From NCBI RefSeq assembly GCF_000001735.4, contig NC_003076.8, forward strand, positions 25,485,835 to 25,549,834: a stretch of DNA of 64,000 nt, read 5' to 3'. The notes beneath the pieces are model-generated. The model was not told the origin of the DNA. It searched no databases and saw nothing but the letters and a program-made list of their open reading frames with translations. The position numbers were made by a program, and so were the translations under genes. Shown one piece after another: positions 1 through 11,000 of this stretch (the first letter of the stretch is position 1; each line of letters begins with the position of its first letter). This DNA comes from Arabidopsis thaliana (taxonomy: Eukaryota > Streptophyta > Magnoliopsida > Brassicales > Brassicaceae).

Positions 1-61
1 TCAGTGTTACGTGATCTATCTCCATTCTTATGTGTTGCATTTTATTTGTGTAATTAAATAG

Positions 62-228
62 AGGAGATCATTGGGGGTGAAGGAAGGACATGCCAATCAA
101 AGAGCCACCACTTCAAATACATGTGTACGTCCAACCACAACTGTGCCATAGTTTGCCGTAACGAGGGATTTTCCGGTGGTCGCTGCCATGGCTTCCATCG
201 CCGTTGCTACTGCACCCGCCTTTGCTAA
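62..228 (+). CDS. PDF2.5: Plant defensin, last exon (5' part outside window)
   Basis: This is the terminal exon of a secreted cysteine-rich antimicrobial-type defensin. The exon opens after an AG acceptor at 60-61 and reads to TAA at 226-228. It holds the mature domain with eight cysteines: GRTC, then MC, HNC, IVC, GGRC, RRC, YC and a final LC. This is the plant defensin CS-alpha-beta spacing, with the gamma-core around [11 protein letters not shown]. The signal peptide exon must lie left of position 1. Family knowledge places such peptides in the apoplast. The locus order suggests PDF2.5/LCR74 (AT5G63660). The antisense frame over this stretch is a shadow. Confidence 0.85.
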
Positions 229-1198
229 CTAGTTTATTTTCCATTAATCCATTTAAATGTACTTTTTCTTTCTTTTTATTTTGAATACTAATAAAGTTCA
301 TCTTCTTCTTTTTCTCGTTTGACATCTATTGTTGGGTAAATCTCGATTCTAGAGGAACGAACTGAGATATATGTATTAATAAAAATCTCACGCTGATTCT
401 GAAACAAGCAATGTACTAGAACGTTGTGTCATGTGTGTTTATTGATTAACTAGAGTTAAATTTGATTTAATAAAAATGTCATTTGATCTATGTTTTGAAT
501 CAGCACTCCAATAAAGATTATCAATATCATAAAGAAGTTTCTCTTAATTATGAGAATATTTATAACAATATACATTTTTAGTTATCATTTTAACCCAAAG
601 TCCACATTTTCTTTTAGTCAGTTATTATCCAAAAAATCGTTTATACTTCCCGGCCAAAGGTTTCCTTAAAGGGATTTTCAACAATCATTTTCCAAAAACA
701 TTTGAAGAAGCATATATATACACATTTCTATGGAAAAAAGCGTTCAAGAAATCACATACAACATCTAACATTTATGCAAACTATTTTTTCATATAAAATC
801 TGATAATTTTTATACACAATATTCTGTTTATTTTTACACAATGTTCTGAAATTTGCCGATTTTGATTGAGTTTCAAATGACCAAAGTTAACATTTGACCA
901 ATTTCAAGTATGGATTTATGGAAATGTCATAACTAGAGCAAGAGAGACATAAAAGAGAAATAGTACTAAGAAAAATGGAAAAAGTACATCATCAACATAA
1001 GAGCAAATGTCTCAATGCATTATTCTATATATTTTTTTTTATCTATCGGTTCTGTTATAATAGTCAAGAGAAGTAAAAATAATAGGAGTATGAAGAATGC
1101 AACAACCCACACTAAGATGTTTATAACATCATATGTACACGATGAATGCCAAATGAACTAATTTGCGGTCTAAGTCATCATCATCTGTTACCATTGAA
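229..1198. other. Intergenic, AT-rich; first copy of a diverged direct repeat
   Basis: No gene is seen. About 450-910 is the first copy of a sequence that returns at about 1595-2015, described as separate repeat features. The 910-1198 stretch shows no recognisable element. Confidence 0.6.
450..910 (+). repeat. Diverged direct repeat, copy A
   Basis: Blocks in the same order and orientation recur in copy B. They include 'ttatcaatatcataaa', 'aatatacatttttagtta', 'acacatttctatgg', 'catataaaatctgataa' and 'aacatttgaccaa'. Between the blocks there are indels, so identity is partial. The origin is unknown: it could be an old local duplication or two copies of one mobile element. No terminal repeats were recognised. 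Confidence 0.7.
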
Positions 1199-1381
1199 TC
1201 ACTTCAACTTTGTGTCAAGTCCCCAAATCCGGATTGTTCCATCATCACTTGCTGAGGCCACCATATAGAGGTTAGTCGGGTTTCAACTGACACACTTCAC
1301 CGATCCTGAGTATCCTCGCAATACACTACAAGATTACGTCAGTGTTCTTCGTATGACCCATATGTATACCTGACACATCAA
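1199..1381 (-). pseudogene. WD40-repeat (WDR26-like) C-terminal relic
   Basis: On the minus strand this reads as the last one and a half WD40 blades. It contains QVYIW, then GYSGSVKCVS, a stop, NPTNLYMVASASDDGTIRIW and G-L, ending in TGA at 1199-1201. A TGA stands where WD repeats have Trp (CVSW), and an earlier TAA interrupts the fragment, so it cannot be translated. The ASASDDGTIRIWGL ending resembles Arabidopsis WDR26-type proteins such as AT5G08560 (from memory). No N-terminal blades are present. The position beside SPT4-2 and pyruvate kinase suggests a decayed whole-genome-duplication copy. Confidence 0.75.
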
Positions 1382-1594
1382 AGAAATATTACTCGGAAGA
1401 CTCTAAAAGAGATTGATAAGAACTGTTTTCCCCCATATCTATGTCTTTTTTACGTTGTAGATTAATTATTCTTGATTTGGGTATCATAAATTTAAATTAA
1501 ACAATCTAGTTAAAAATGATGAGATCTATTTGGAGTGAAATTAAACAATTTTAATAAAAATGTATGTGTTATATGTATATATACATATATAGAT

Positions 1595-2015
1595 TAAGTG
1601 GAGTGAAAATTAACTTAATAAAAATATCATTGATATATGTTTTGAATTAGCACTCTAAAGGTTATCAATATCATAAATGAGCTTCTCTTACGAGAATATA
1701 TATATGTAAGAATATACATTTTTAGTTAATTCAAAATTTCATTCGATTATTTGTTTGAACCCAAGGTGCACATATGTTCCCGTAAGCCGATAGTCATAAC
1801 ATTTGAAGCATTAACACATTTCTATGGGGGAAAAACGTTCAATCAACCACATAATTGTAAACAACTAACATTTATACAAACGATCGTCTGAAAAAAATTG
1901 ATTCATATAAAATCTGATAACTTTAGTTTATAGTATACACACTGTTTTGAAATTTGCGGATTTAGATTGATTCAAGTTCAAAAAATTTGAAAATGTCCAA
2001 AGTCAACATTTGACC
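1595..2015 (+). repeat. Diverged direct repeat, copy B
   Basis: This is the second copy of the 450-910 sequence, with the same block order and several small indels. A partial third start ('ggagtgaaattaaacaa' near 1531) precedes it. Copy B runs into the SPT4-2 promoter, so it may supply upstream sequence for that gene. Confidence 0.7.
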
Positions 2016-2064
2016 AAGAAGTCGAGTGTTGTTTTTAATATTGATGGCTAATATGATTTTAAAG

Positions 2065-2098
2065 CCCATACATAAAAGCCCAAATACGGCCCAATAAA
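2065..2098 (+). promoter_or_regulatory. Site II (TGGGCY) cluster in SPT4-2 promoter
   Basis: Three GCCCA/GGCCCA motifs lie within about 35 bp ('aagcccatac', 'aagcccaaat', 'ggcccaata'), 80-110 bp upstream of the SPT4-2 ATG. Such site II elements are typical of promoters of plant housekeeping and translation or transcription genes, where TCP factors bind. Confidence 0.55.
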
Positions 2099-2177
2099 GG
2101 AAAAGACTCCTCTGGGAAGAAGAACTAAAAAAGAAACTGGGATTTTGGAAGAAGTGGTCGAGAGAAAACAAACGATA

Positions 2178-3413
2178 ATGGGAAGCGCACCAGCTCAGAT
2201 TCCGACTAGCTTCGGCCATGAGCTTAGGGCTTGTCTTCGTTGCCGACTCGTCAAGACCTATGACCAGGTTTTTCTTTACTCTTCTTTCACTGTTTCTTCC
2301 TTCTTTTAGGGTTTTGGTGTTTGATTTGCCTTTCTATAAGCTGGGTTTTTTTTTTTTTTTGGTTCAAACAGTTTAGAGACGCTGGTTGCGAGAATTGTCC
2401 TTTCTTCAAGATGGAAGAGGATCATGAGCGTATCGTGGAGGTCACTACCCCTAATTTCAATGGGTATGTATTTCATCAATTCTAAACCTTTACTTTAGGC
2501 TTCTTTGGTAGGAAAGTCTTTGCGTTGATGGGTACTGTTTCAAATTACTTCTTTTAGGGTTTCATAAGATTTACTTAGCTGTATAGTAATGGAAAGTTCT
2601 CAACTTTAGAGTGATTTTGCGTCAGGATGCTTCGTGGTTTCTAAGATCTCTTTGAACTTGGATTCTTTGTTGGATTAGTGATTTAGCTTTTAAGAGTAAT
2701 TTTTAGAAAGTTCAGTGTTAGAGCTTATTAGTGGGTTTGTGTTCTTTTTGTTAGTTGATATCTTGATATTCCTAGCTACTGATATCAAGATTGTTTTGCA
2801 GTATAATCTCTGTGATGGATCCAAGTAGAAGCTGGGCGGCTAGGTGGTTAAGAATCGGTATGTTGATCGCTTCCCTTAACTATCGACTTGCTTATTCCAT
2901 CAATGTGTTCTTATTATCCCATCATTATACTCTATTTACTAAGGAGATTACTGTTACATTTATTAACACATCTCTGTATTAAAGAACGACCATGAGATCT
3001 CCAATGAAAGATTACATTACAAGATTTGTGTGATTCTCTGTTTCTAGAGGCCTAAAATCTGATATAAATTGGAATGTGGCTTTAGATCTGAAGATTTTCA
3101 AGATACTTTGCCTCCTTGTTTGGTTTATTGATTGCATAATGTTGCTAAATTTGTGCAGGGAAGTTTGCTCCTGGTTGCTACACACTTGCTGTCTCAGAGC
3201 CACTCCCTGAGGAAATGCAGGTAAACGATTAGCAGGACAATATTTTATCTTCGTGGTTTGAAATTGTACTCAGTAACACATTAGCCTTCTTCTTCAAAAT
3301 TAGATCATATTTTGTTCACTTGTCTGATTTTGTGTGTTTCATTCGGTGGTGATTTAATGTAGCACTTATGCCAAGAGGAGCGTGTACAATATGTTCTGCC
3401 GAAACGCATGTGA
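2178..3413 (+). CDS. SPT42: Transcription elongation factor SPT4 homolog 2
   Basis: Small zinc-finger subunit of the SPT4-SPT5 (DSIF) complex, which binds RNA polymerase II and supports elongation in the nucleus. Coding exons are 2178-2267, 2372-2463, 2802-2857, 3159-3220 and 3363-3413, giving 116 aa, the usual SPT4 length. The protein opens MGSAPAQIPTSFGHELRACL. The C4 zinc finger uses CLRC (about C19/C22) and CENC (about C36/C39). The SPT5-binding region follows (MDPSRSWAARW). All introns are GT-AG and phases join cleanly. The paralogue SPT4-1 is, from memory, AT5G08565. Confidence 0.95.
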
Positions 3414-4672
3414 AGAAATCTATCACGATGAAGGCTAGTAGGGAAGACCAAGTATTCCACTTTTTCATTAAAAGCTTCTTGAAACATTATTAGGTGCTTT
3501 ATTTGAATCTTCAATCTTGTGGAATGGTCGATGTTAATGAAGTCAGAGACTCCTTAACACTCTTCTATGTAAGGCGTTAGTCCGAAAAGAAAAAAAAAAG
3601 AAAAAAAAAATCTGTGTCTGAACAAAAAAGTCTTCTCTTATCTAAGGTTTAGACTTTAGTTAACCAATCGGACCCTAACTAAAAATATTAATGAGAGTAG
3701 GAAGAATAAATTTGTGTGGACTCTAAAGATCAAGACAAGACAATTATAATTCTTCATAAAGTCATGCAATTAATAATAATAATAAAAAAATAATAATTTT
3801 CTTGATTAATTGCTCAAAGTGAAAGTCAATCTAAAATTTGTTCGGTTTTTCAATTCTACAATTTTTATTTGAAAATATATAAAATAAAAAAAAATGGTTA
3901 ATAAAGAATTGCTTAGAGTTTCCTCTTTTTCTAGAACAAACAAAAATGCTTAGACCTTCTCGAAAGAATAGCACATCACGTTATATCCAAAAGCATATTC
4001 TTTTGTTAGATTAATCGTAGTCATATGGTCATAAGTCATACATAACATGTAACATGTTAGTTCGATCATTATTAACTTTCAATTAAGTATTTTCGTAAGA
4101 CGTAATTTTCAACAATAAACAACAAATCCGCGATATACGGTTTTTGAAAGGGCAGGCAATTGTTTTTTTAAATTATTAATACTATAAAACAATTTTCTTA
4201 TTGGCTATAAACTAATATTTAATTCCACGTGGAAGTTACTGTTCGTCGATATAAAACTTTCTTCGTTACCATTTTGAGTCTCCGGCGGCTTTCACACTCC
4301 AGAAAAAAAACACAGAAGCTACGTTTTTCAGGTAATATGAAATTCTCTCCGATCACCTCTTCTTCGTCTGGCAGTATCTCTGTCTCAAATTTTGTTAGAT
4401 CCATTCGAAAATCCGTTTATCGAATCACTCTTAGTCTCTTACCATTCGTCGAATCTAAAAATCCCGTCTTTTTCGCTAGTTTGGTGGACTGATAAGCTGT
4501 GATTTGTATGAAGAATCGATATAAAGTCTCTGCTTTTTTGTGTGGGTTTTGTCGCTTCTTTGGTAAAATGGATCTCTCTGTGAGAAAGTGACGATCATGA
4601 TCTTAGGTTTTTGATTCTTATATCGATTGTTCATTTGCAGGACTTTGATTAGGTTTTTGGAGATTTACAAAA
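3414..4672 (+). other. Intergenic plus pyruvate kinase 5' leader with intron
   Basis: 3414-4230 is AT-rich with no gene seen. A leader exon appears to run from about 4260 to 4331. A 309 bp leader intron then spans 4332-4640 (GTAATA donor, 'atttgcag' acceptor). The second leader piece, 4641-4672, precedes the ATG. Reading frames over the leader do not continue into the enzyme. Confidence 0.6.
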
Positions 4673-6696
4673 ATGTCGAACATAGACATAGAAGGAATAT
4701 TGAAGGAGCTACCTAATGATGGGAGGACTCCTAAGACTAAGATCGTTTGTACATTAGGTCCTGCGTCTAGGTCTGTGACAATGATTGAGAAGCTTCTTAA
4801 AGCAGGCATGAATGTAGCTCGATTCAATTTCTCTCACGGAAGCCATGAGTACCATCAGGAGACTCTTGACAATCTCCGCACCGCTATGCAGAATACCGGC
4901 ATTCTCGCTGCTGTTATGCTTGATACAAAGGTTTATCTTTCTCTTCTTTTGTTAAGGCTTTTATTCTTGAACTGTTTTTTCACAAGTGTGTAAACATTAA
5001 TTGGGTGTTGATCTAGATTGTGTTTCGTTATGATTTTGCTCAAGACTGTTTACACTCTTTGTAGTTGAGTTGTGAAATGTTCAAGTTTGATTTTAGCTCC
5101 ATGCGAAAGAACACGACTTAGAACATCGTTGATCTTAAGAGTGTCGTTGTTTTACATTAGGCATTTAGTGTTTTCATATTGTTTATGGATCCCTAGGTCT
5201 CAGAAACATGTGTTTATTGATGACGTTGGCTCAAACTAGCAACTGATAGATCTTATGTGTTACTTAGAGAAACATTATAGTTGGAGTCTATGTCTATGTT
5301 AGAACCATTTCAGTAAATAATATGAGTGTTACATCACAGGGGCCTGAGATTCGTACCGGTTTCTTGAAAGATGGGAACCCTATACAACTAAAGGAAGGCC
5401 AAGAGATCACAATTACCACTGATTATGACATCAAGGGCGATGAGAAAACGATTTCCATGAGCTACAAAAAGCTCCCAGTGGATGTGAAGCCCGGAAATAC
5501 CATACTATGTGCAGATGGAAGCATAAGTCTTGCTGTCGTGTCATGTGATCCAAACGCTGGGACTGTTATATGTCGATGTGAAAATACAGCCATGCTAGGT
5601 GAAAGAAAAAATGTGAATCTCCCAGGTGTTGTTGTTGATCTCCCCACATTGACTGACAAGGATGTAGAAGATATTCTTAAATGGGGTGTTCCAAACAACA
5701 TCGATATGATTGCTCTTTCATTTGTTCGCAAAGGTTCAGATCTTGTTAATGTCCGGAAAGTCCTTGGATCACATTCCAAGAGTATAATGTTGATGTCGAA
5801 GGTACAAAGTTACACCTTATTTCACTTGTGGCTAAAGTTGGTTTTAAAGGTAGGATTGTGATTAGAATTTTTATCTTATTAAGGTTGAGAACCAAGAAGG
5901 AGTCCTGAATTTCGATGAGATTTTGCGTGAAACTGATGCATTCATGGTTGCTCGTGGTGATCTTGGGATGGAGATTCCGATAGAGAAGATCTTCTTGGCT
6001 CAGAAGATGATGATCTACAAGTGTAACCTTGCAGGTAAACCGGTGGTCACAGCCACTCAAATGCTCGAGTCGATGATCAAATCACCACGGCCAACACGAG
6101 CAGAAGCCACAGATGTAGCAAACGCAGTTCTCGATGGCACTGACTGTGTGATGCTTAGCGGAGAAAGTGCTGCAGGAGCTTACCCTGAAATAGCAGTGAA
6201 AACAATGGCTAAAATCTGCATCGAGGCGGAATCATCGCTTGACTACAACACAATCTTCAAGGAGATGATTAGAGCAACTCCACTTCCAATGAGCACTCTT
6301 GAGAGTCTTGCATCATCAGCTGTACGAACGGCAAACAAAGCCAAAGCCAAACTCATCATCGTGTTGACCAGAGGAGGTACAACAGCTAAACTGGTGGCCA
6401 AGTATAGACCGGCTGTTCCAATTCTATCGGTGGTTGTTCCGGTCTTCACCAGCGATACGTTTAACTGGAGTTGCAGCGATGAGTCACCGGCGAGGCATAG
6501 TTTGATATATAGAGGTCTGATACCGGTTTTGGGTGAAGGATCTGCAAAAGCAACTGATAGTGAATCCACAGAGGAGATTATTGAATCTGCTTTGAAGTCA
6601 GCGACAGAGAAAGGACTGTGTAACCATGGTGATGCTGTGGTGGCTCTGCACCGTATTGGAGCTGCTTCGGTTATCAAGATCTGTGTGGTGAAGTGA
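4673..6696 (+). CDS. Pyruvate kinase, cytosolic
   Basis: Catalyses phosphoenolpyruvate plus ADP to pyruvate plus ATP, the last step of glycolysis. Exons are 4673-4930, 5340-5801 and 5884-6696, giving 510 aa. There is no transit peptide, which points to the cytosolic form. Visible motifs are TKIVCTLGPASRSV and the substrate region NFSHG at the N terminus, DTKGPEIRTGF across the first junction, the signature MLMSKVENQEGVL (catalytic Lys) across the second junction, and VARGDLGMEIP for metal and substrate binding. The C-terminal domain carries LTRGGTTAKLVAKYRP. It matches AT5G63680; the closest relative I recall is AT5G08570. Confidence 0.96.
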
Positions 6697-7029
6697 TTTT
6701 TCTACTAAATATCTTGAATTTTATTCTTGGTTAATGTTTCTTGATGAAATAATCCAATAAAGAACCAGGGAATAGGTTCCTGAAAGTGTTTTGTGTGGGG
6801 CATTTCTTCTCTTTCTTTTGCTGTTTTAGCTTATAAGATTATGAATGCACTAATGACTCTTGCTCATATTATTATAGTTTAATTAGCCAATAATAACAAT
6901 TTTTAAGGCTCGTTTTCTCATCGTTTTTGCTTAGCAACTTCAACATTTAGGTAAAAATTGTATGTAATTTTTCGATACAATCAAATGCAACAAAAACTTT
7001 ATCAGTTGATCAAATCCAAAAATCTTAAA
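6697..7029. other. Convergent 3' region
   Basis: This is the 3' flank shared by pyruvate kinase (plus) and the OB-fold gene (minus). It contains AATAAA-like signals ('ccaataaag' near 6750) and AT-rich sequence. No further gene is seen. Confidence 0.5.
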
Positions 7030-7449
7030 TCAAGGCAAAGGAGGGAAGATACGGGAATAAGCTGAAACGACGCCGCTCTGAATATAGCGTTTGGGATTCT
7101 CAGGATCAGGAATCCATTGGATCTCACTAATGTTTGGCGTTTCGACAAACGCAACCGTGAACTCTCCCATCTTCTCCATCTTCCCACGCTTCCCAGCTCT
7201 GAGAATAAGTCCACTGTTACGCACGTATGAGAAAATCCCATTGGTGAGCTTCACGATATCTCCTGCCTCGAACGCGTCGCACTCATCTCCCCACAGCTGT
7301 ATGTGAACCGCAGCCGTTTCATCCGCCGCCAACGCAATACAATAATTCTTCCCGTTTGCCGCAGACGATTTGGCTTTGTCGAGGATGATGAAACGCGTGT
7401 CTATGTTGTTCTGCGCCGCTGGAACTATATCCTTGAGAAACAATTGCAT
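7030..7449 (-). CDS. OB-fold nucleic-acid-binding protein, SOSS-B/hSSB1-like
   Basis: Predicted single-stranded DNA-binding protein of the SOSS complex B-subunit type (human hSSB1/NABP), which acts in DNA-damage signalling. The 139 aa protein starts MQLFLKDIVPAAQNNIDTRF and carries a single OB fold: strands around FIILDK, CIALAADETAAVHIQLWGD, GDIVKLTNGIFSY, LILRAGKRGKMEKMGEF, then FVETPNISEIQW. The pattern KDI-P...GDI-LT-G...L--G-GG---K-GEF...E-PN-SE parallels hSSB1. The ATG at 7449 lies just inside the second exon (acceptor at 7469-7470). A longer frame upstream has no ATG. A noncoding first exon lies in the antisense of 7720-7800. Matches AT5G63690. Confidence 0.88.
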   Translation of the reverse strand: MQLFLKDIVPAAQNNIDTRFIILDKAKSSAANGKNYCIALAADETAAVHIQLWGDECDAFEAGDIVKLTNGIFSYVRNSGLILRAGKRGKMEKMGEFTVAFVETPNISEIQWIPDPENPKRYIQSGVVSAYSRIFPPLP

Positions 7450-8099
7450 CGTTTTGGCAAATCGCCCCCTGAAATTGAAATATGAAGGATTCAAAAACAG
7501 TGAATTAAATCAAAGGAACAGAGCTTTGTGGATAATCAGACGAAACATAAGCTTTTAAAGGAATAGCATAGCATCACCCCACTTGAAACTTGTAGCACAA
7601 GCAAAGAAATAACAAAAAAAGTTTGACTGAAAACCTAACCATATTTTAAAAGTTCACTTAGACATTTTATCGAACAGTTGATCTGCACAATTTTTTTAAT
7701 AAAAAACCCAGTAACTTACCGACTATAGCAAAACGCCGATACTTGAGGAGGATACAACGGTGACGGAGAAAACGCCGGTTCGAGTAAAGAAGACGTGAGA
7801 AGAAAATCACGTCGGGAACTTGGAGACCAAGTCAATGTGATTTTTTTCTAAACAGAGAAGGAAATAAATAAAGGAAAAGGAGGGTTTTCAAAAGTTATGG
7901 CATTAGGCATATATACATACATGAACATAAAACATACCATGTCACTTTGATGCTACTACATACATGACCATCTTACAAAAAGAGTTAGCTTCCTGTTTCC
8001 GCAAAAGCTTAGAAATATTTAGCCGAGTTTCTTAAGTTGTAATATTCCAGCCCAAAAAACAACAACATCAACCTTCTTCCTTTTGAAGATGCTCTTTGG
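7450..8099 (-). other. Leader exon and intron of OB-fold gene; 3' flank of PHD/SWIB gene
   Basis: On the minus strand a leader exon ends at 7720, a GT-AG intron spans 7719-7469, and leader sequence 7468-7450 precedes the ATG. About 7860-8099 is the 3' untranslated and flanking sequence of the next minus-strand gene. Nothing else is seen. Confidence 0.55.
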
Positions 8100-11000
8100 T
8101 TAATCGATATTTATAACCGCCTCATGTGACAAACCGCCGACACATGGTTCTTGTTTAATCTCGATGAAGTCTTCAATGATCCTTGGAATTTCTTTTAGTA
8201 ACCTCTCCTGCTCTGAAGGTTTCTCCAGAAGTTCTCTCTGCTCTAGATACTCCTCTAATGTAAACAAATGGATAGAGTTAAGGTGTTTCAAATGTAACCA
8301 TGTCAAATCACCATGTGAAAATGTGTGTGCTTTTTGTTGAATCTTAAAGGATATTCTCTTCTCCATCCTTTCTCATTAGCACAGTTGATGCGCTTCTGCA
8401 GAATGTTAAGCTGCCTTGCAATCCACTGGTTTTTTTCAAGATATTTACACAAGAACAAAGTGTGAGATGCAGTTACAAAACAAACTGTCGTATTTAGCTT
8501 ATGTGTTTTCAGAGATACTCACATGTTTTGTTATATCATAATGGAGAGCCTTAGCCTTCTGCTCCATCTCCACCTGTCAGATTTAAAAAACCATTGGTGA
8601 GTTTAAGCGCCTGAAAGAACGGAACATGATTTGAGTATGAGAATGCAAATGCCAAATGATTTAACTACCTCTCTGTCTTACCAGAGGATTCGTCATGTTA
8701 ATGAATAAACAGAGAACCAAATCTTGTGATATACACAACTTACAACAGTTGTCTGTCTCAGAAGACCATTCATCACTTTTTGCTTCAAATCTTTAATCTC
8801 TTCCTGAAAATGAATGTGTACAAGAGGAGGTTTTAGCTTCTACGAAGTTTTTGACCAGCCAAATATAAGATCATGAATAAGAACAAGTCACATAGGAGGA
8901 ATATTATAAATATACTTTATCAGCATTTGCAGCAGATTTGTCATATTTTTATCCCAAAATCAAGGAAATATAATGGTAAAATATGAATTCAATTCAGACA
9001 TGATTCACCTCTCTTATGTCAGAATCATCCAGCTTGGAAATGCTAACACCACTTGCCATACCAGAAACATGAAGAAGCACGCCCTCACTCTGATCATCAG
9101 CATTTTTAATGCCTAACAGAAAAGGAAAAATATCAGGTGTGACAGTGATTCTGATGCAGTGATCATGACATGGATCAGAGAAATTCAGGTCATGACATGC
9201 AAGTCTTGGTTACCTGTAACCTGCAAGATCTGGTACGCCATAAAGTCCCTAGGGCCATTCTTCACTTTCACAAAGCTTCCCACCACTTTGTCCACAAAGC
9301 TATCATTCTGCTTCAACAACTCTAAGACTAAGCTCTTACGTAGATAAACAAGCTTTAGATTATCTGCATTGATCGTGGCGAAACCAGTTGCTCGCATTTC
9401 AGGTTGCACTTCCTTCTCACAAATTTCGTCATCTGAACTTTCTGTTTTTTGCTTCTTGCACGGCATCATAACCTTATCATTCTTTTCACTGAATCGCTTT
9501 TCATTTTTTTCAATGAAGCCAAGTTCCAAAGGTGTGAAATACTCCACCTGATCAAGGTTTTCTTTCAGGTGAGTATTCAAAAGTGTATAAATCCTTTTCT
9601 GATTTATAGACTTTTTCCTGAAGATAGAGTACAGCTTCTCATCACAATGAACTTTCTTCTTCTTTTCACGGTCAAGCAGGTTTTTCTCACGAATGTACCT
9701 GCGGATAACTGACTCAACACTATGTTGTGACATTGCCTCTCTGGTGTCTTCCCCTATGGACGTTAGGAAATCAATGAGAGGCTTTGAACCCCATCTGATA
9801 AACTCCATTCTCTTGTTTTTGCCAACCTTTTTATAATCAACTGCATCTTCAACCGCATGGTCAGATACTAAAAATTTGGGATCATCTTTGTTCTTCAGCT
9901 TGACGCCTTTCTTTCCTGACTTTGAAGTGTGGGCATCACCAAGCGCAAATTTGGGATCATCTTTGTTCTTCAGCTTGTCGCCTTTCTTTTGTGACTTTGA
10001 AGTGTGGACATCACCAAGCGAAAATTTGGGATCATCTTTGTACTTTGACTTGACACCTTTCTTTTGTGGCTTTGAAGCGCAGACCTTGCGGACATCGTCA
10101 AAAGTTAGACCTTCTTGTTTTTTCGCAATTTCCCAATACTCAAGAAACAGACACTCAAATGTATTCCGATCTGTCAAGTCAAGCTTATCCTGCCAAACCA
10201 GTAAAGGAGTGTTAAGCAAACAAAAGTTTTAAGACAAGCTTGGGAGATAGACATATACAATAAGACATACCAAATGTGTAGTTGATTCATCCTTTTCCTA
10301 AGCCTAACCAAATTATCTAATTGAAACTTTTAGAGTTGTTTCACTCAGATTCATCCAATTTCATACTCACTTTTGTTTCAAATGGACATAAATCTCTTTA
10401 ATACAGAGTTTACAAATCCTAAACACCTTAGTTATTTGCAATGGATGGAAACCAAAATTTCAAGGTTAGAGACTACTACTATCCAAAGTTGAGTAATAAC
10501 AGTTTGAAACATACCCCAGCAGCATCATATTCTTGAATTTCTTCTAAAGCAAAGACATACTCCTGGCATTGATTGCATAACCCTTTATCCCCTTTAAGTT
10601 GAATAAACTCAGCATGAGTGACACAGCCTTCACATACAGCATGTGAGCAACAAAGGCAGCATAGCTTTGGTGTTTTCTTACACAAGTAGCAACTGTGCCA
10701 CACTGAAAGTTGAAAAATTCACAATTAGCCCTTCTGACTACAAATATGAACCTTTATCTACACTCTACAGATACAGGGGTATATCTTACAATTCAAAGGA
10801 ACCAAACTACTTCAAAATGATAATAACATTGCAATGAACATACAAATATATATAGAGAAACTTTAGCACTTACTACAGATATACGAGTCTCCATTCTTGC
10901 TTGCTGAGCTATCCTTTTCAACGCAACTTTCATGATAAACTTTTGGACAGTCTCTGAAACAAGCAAGCACAATGAGGTGCACAGTTAGATGCATACATTT

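Noticed and set aside
2791-2982. A 63-codon frame continuing through the SPT4-2 exon 3 donor
   Set aside because: Reads into an intron. The GT donor at 2858 and the family sequence define the real junction.
8744-8803. A possible 1-nt frameshift in exon 6 of the PHD/SWIB gene
   Set aside because: Recounting the blocks shows a 60 nt exon reading NGLLRQTTV in frame. The shift came from a copying slip.
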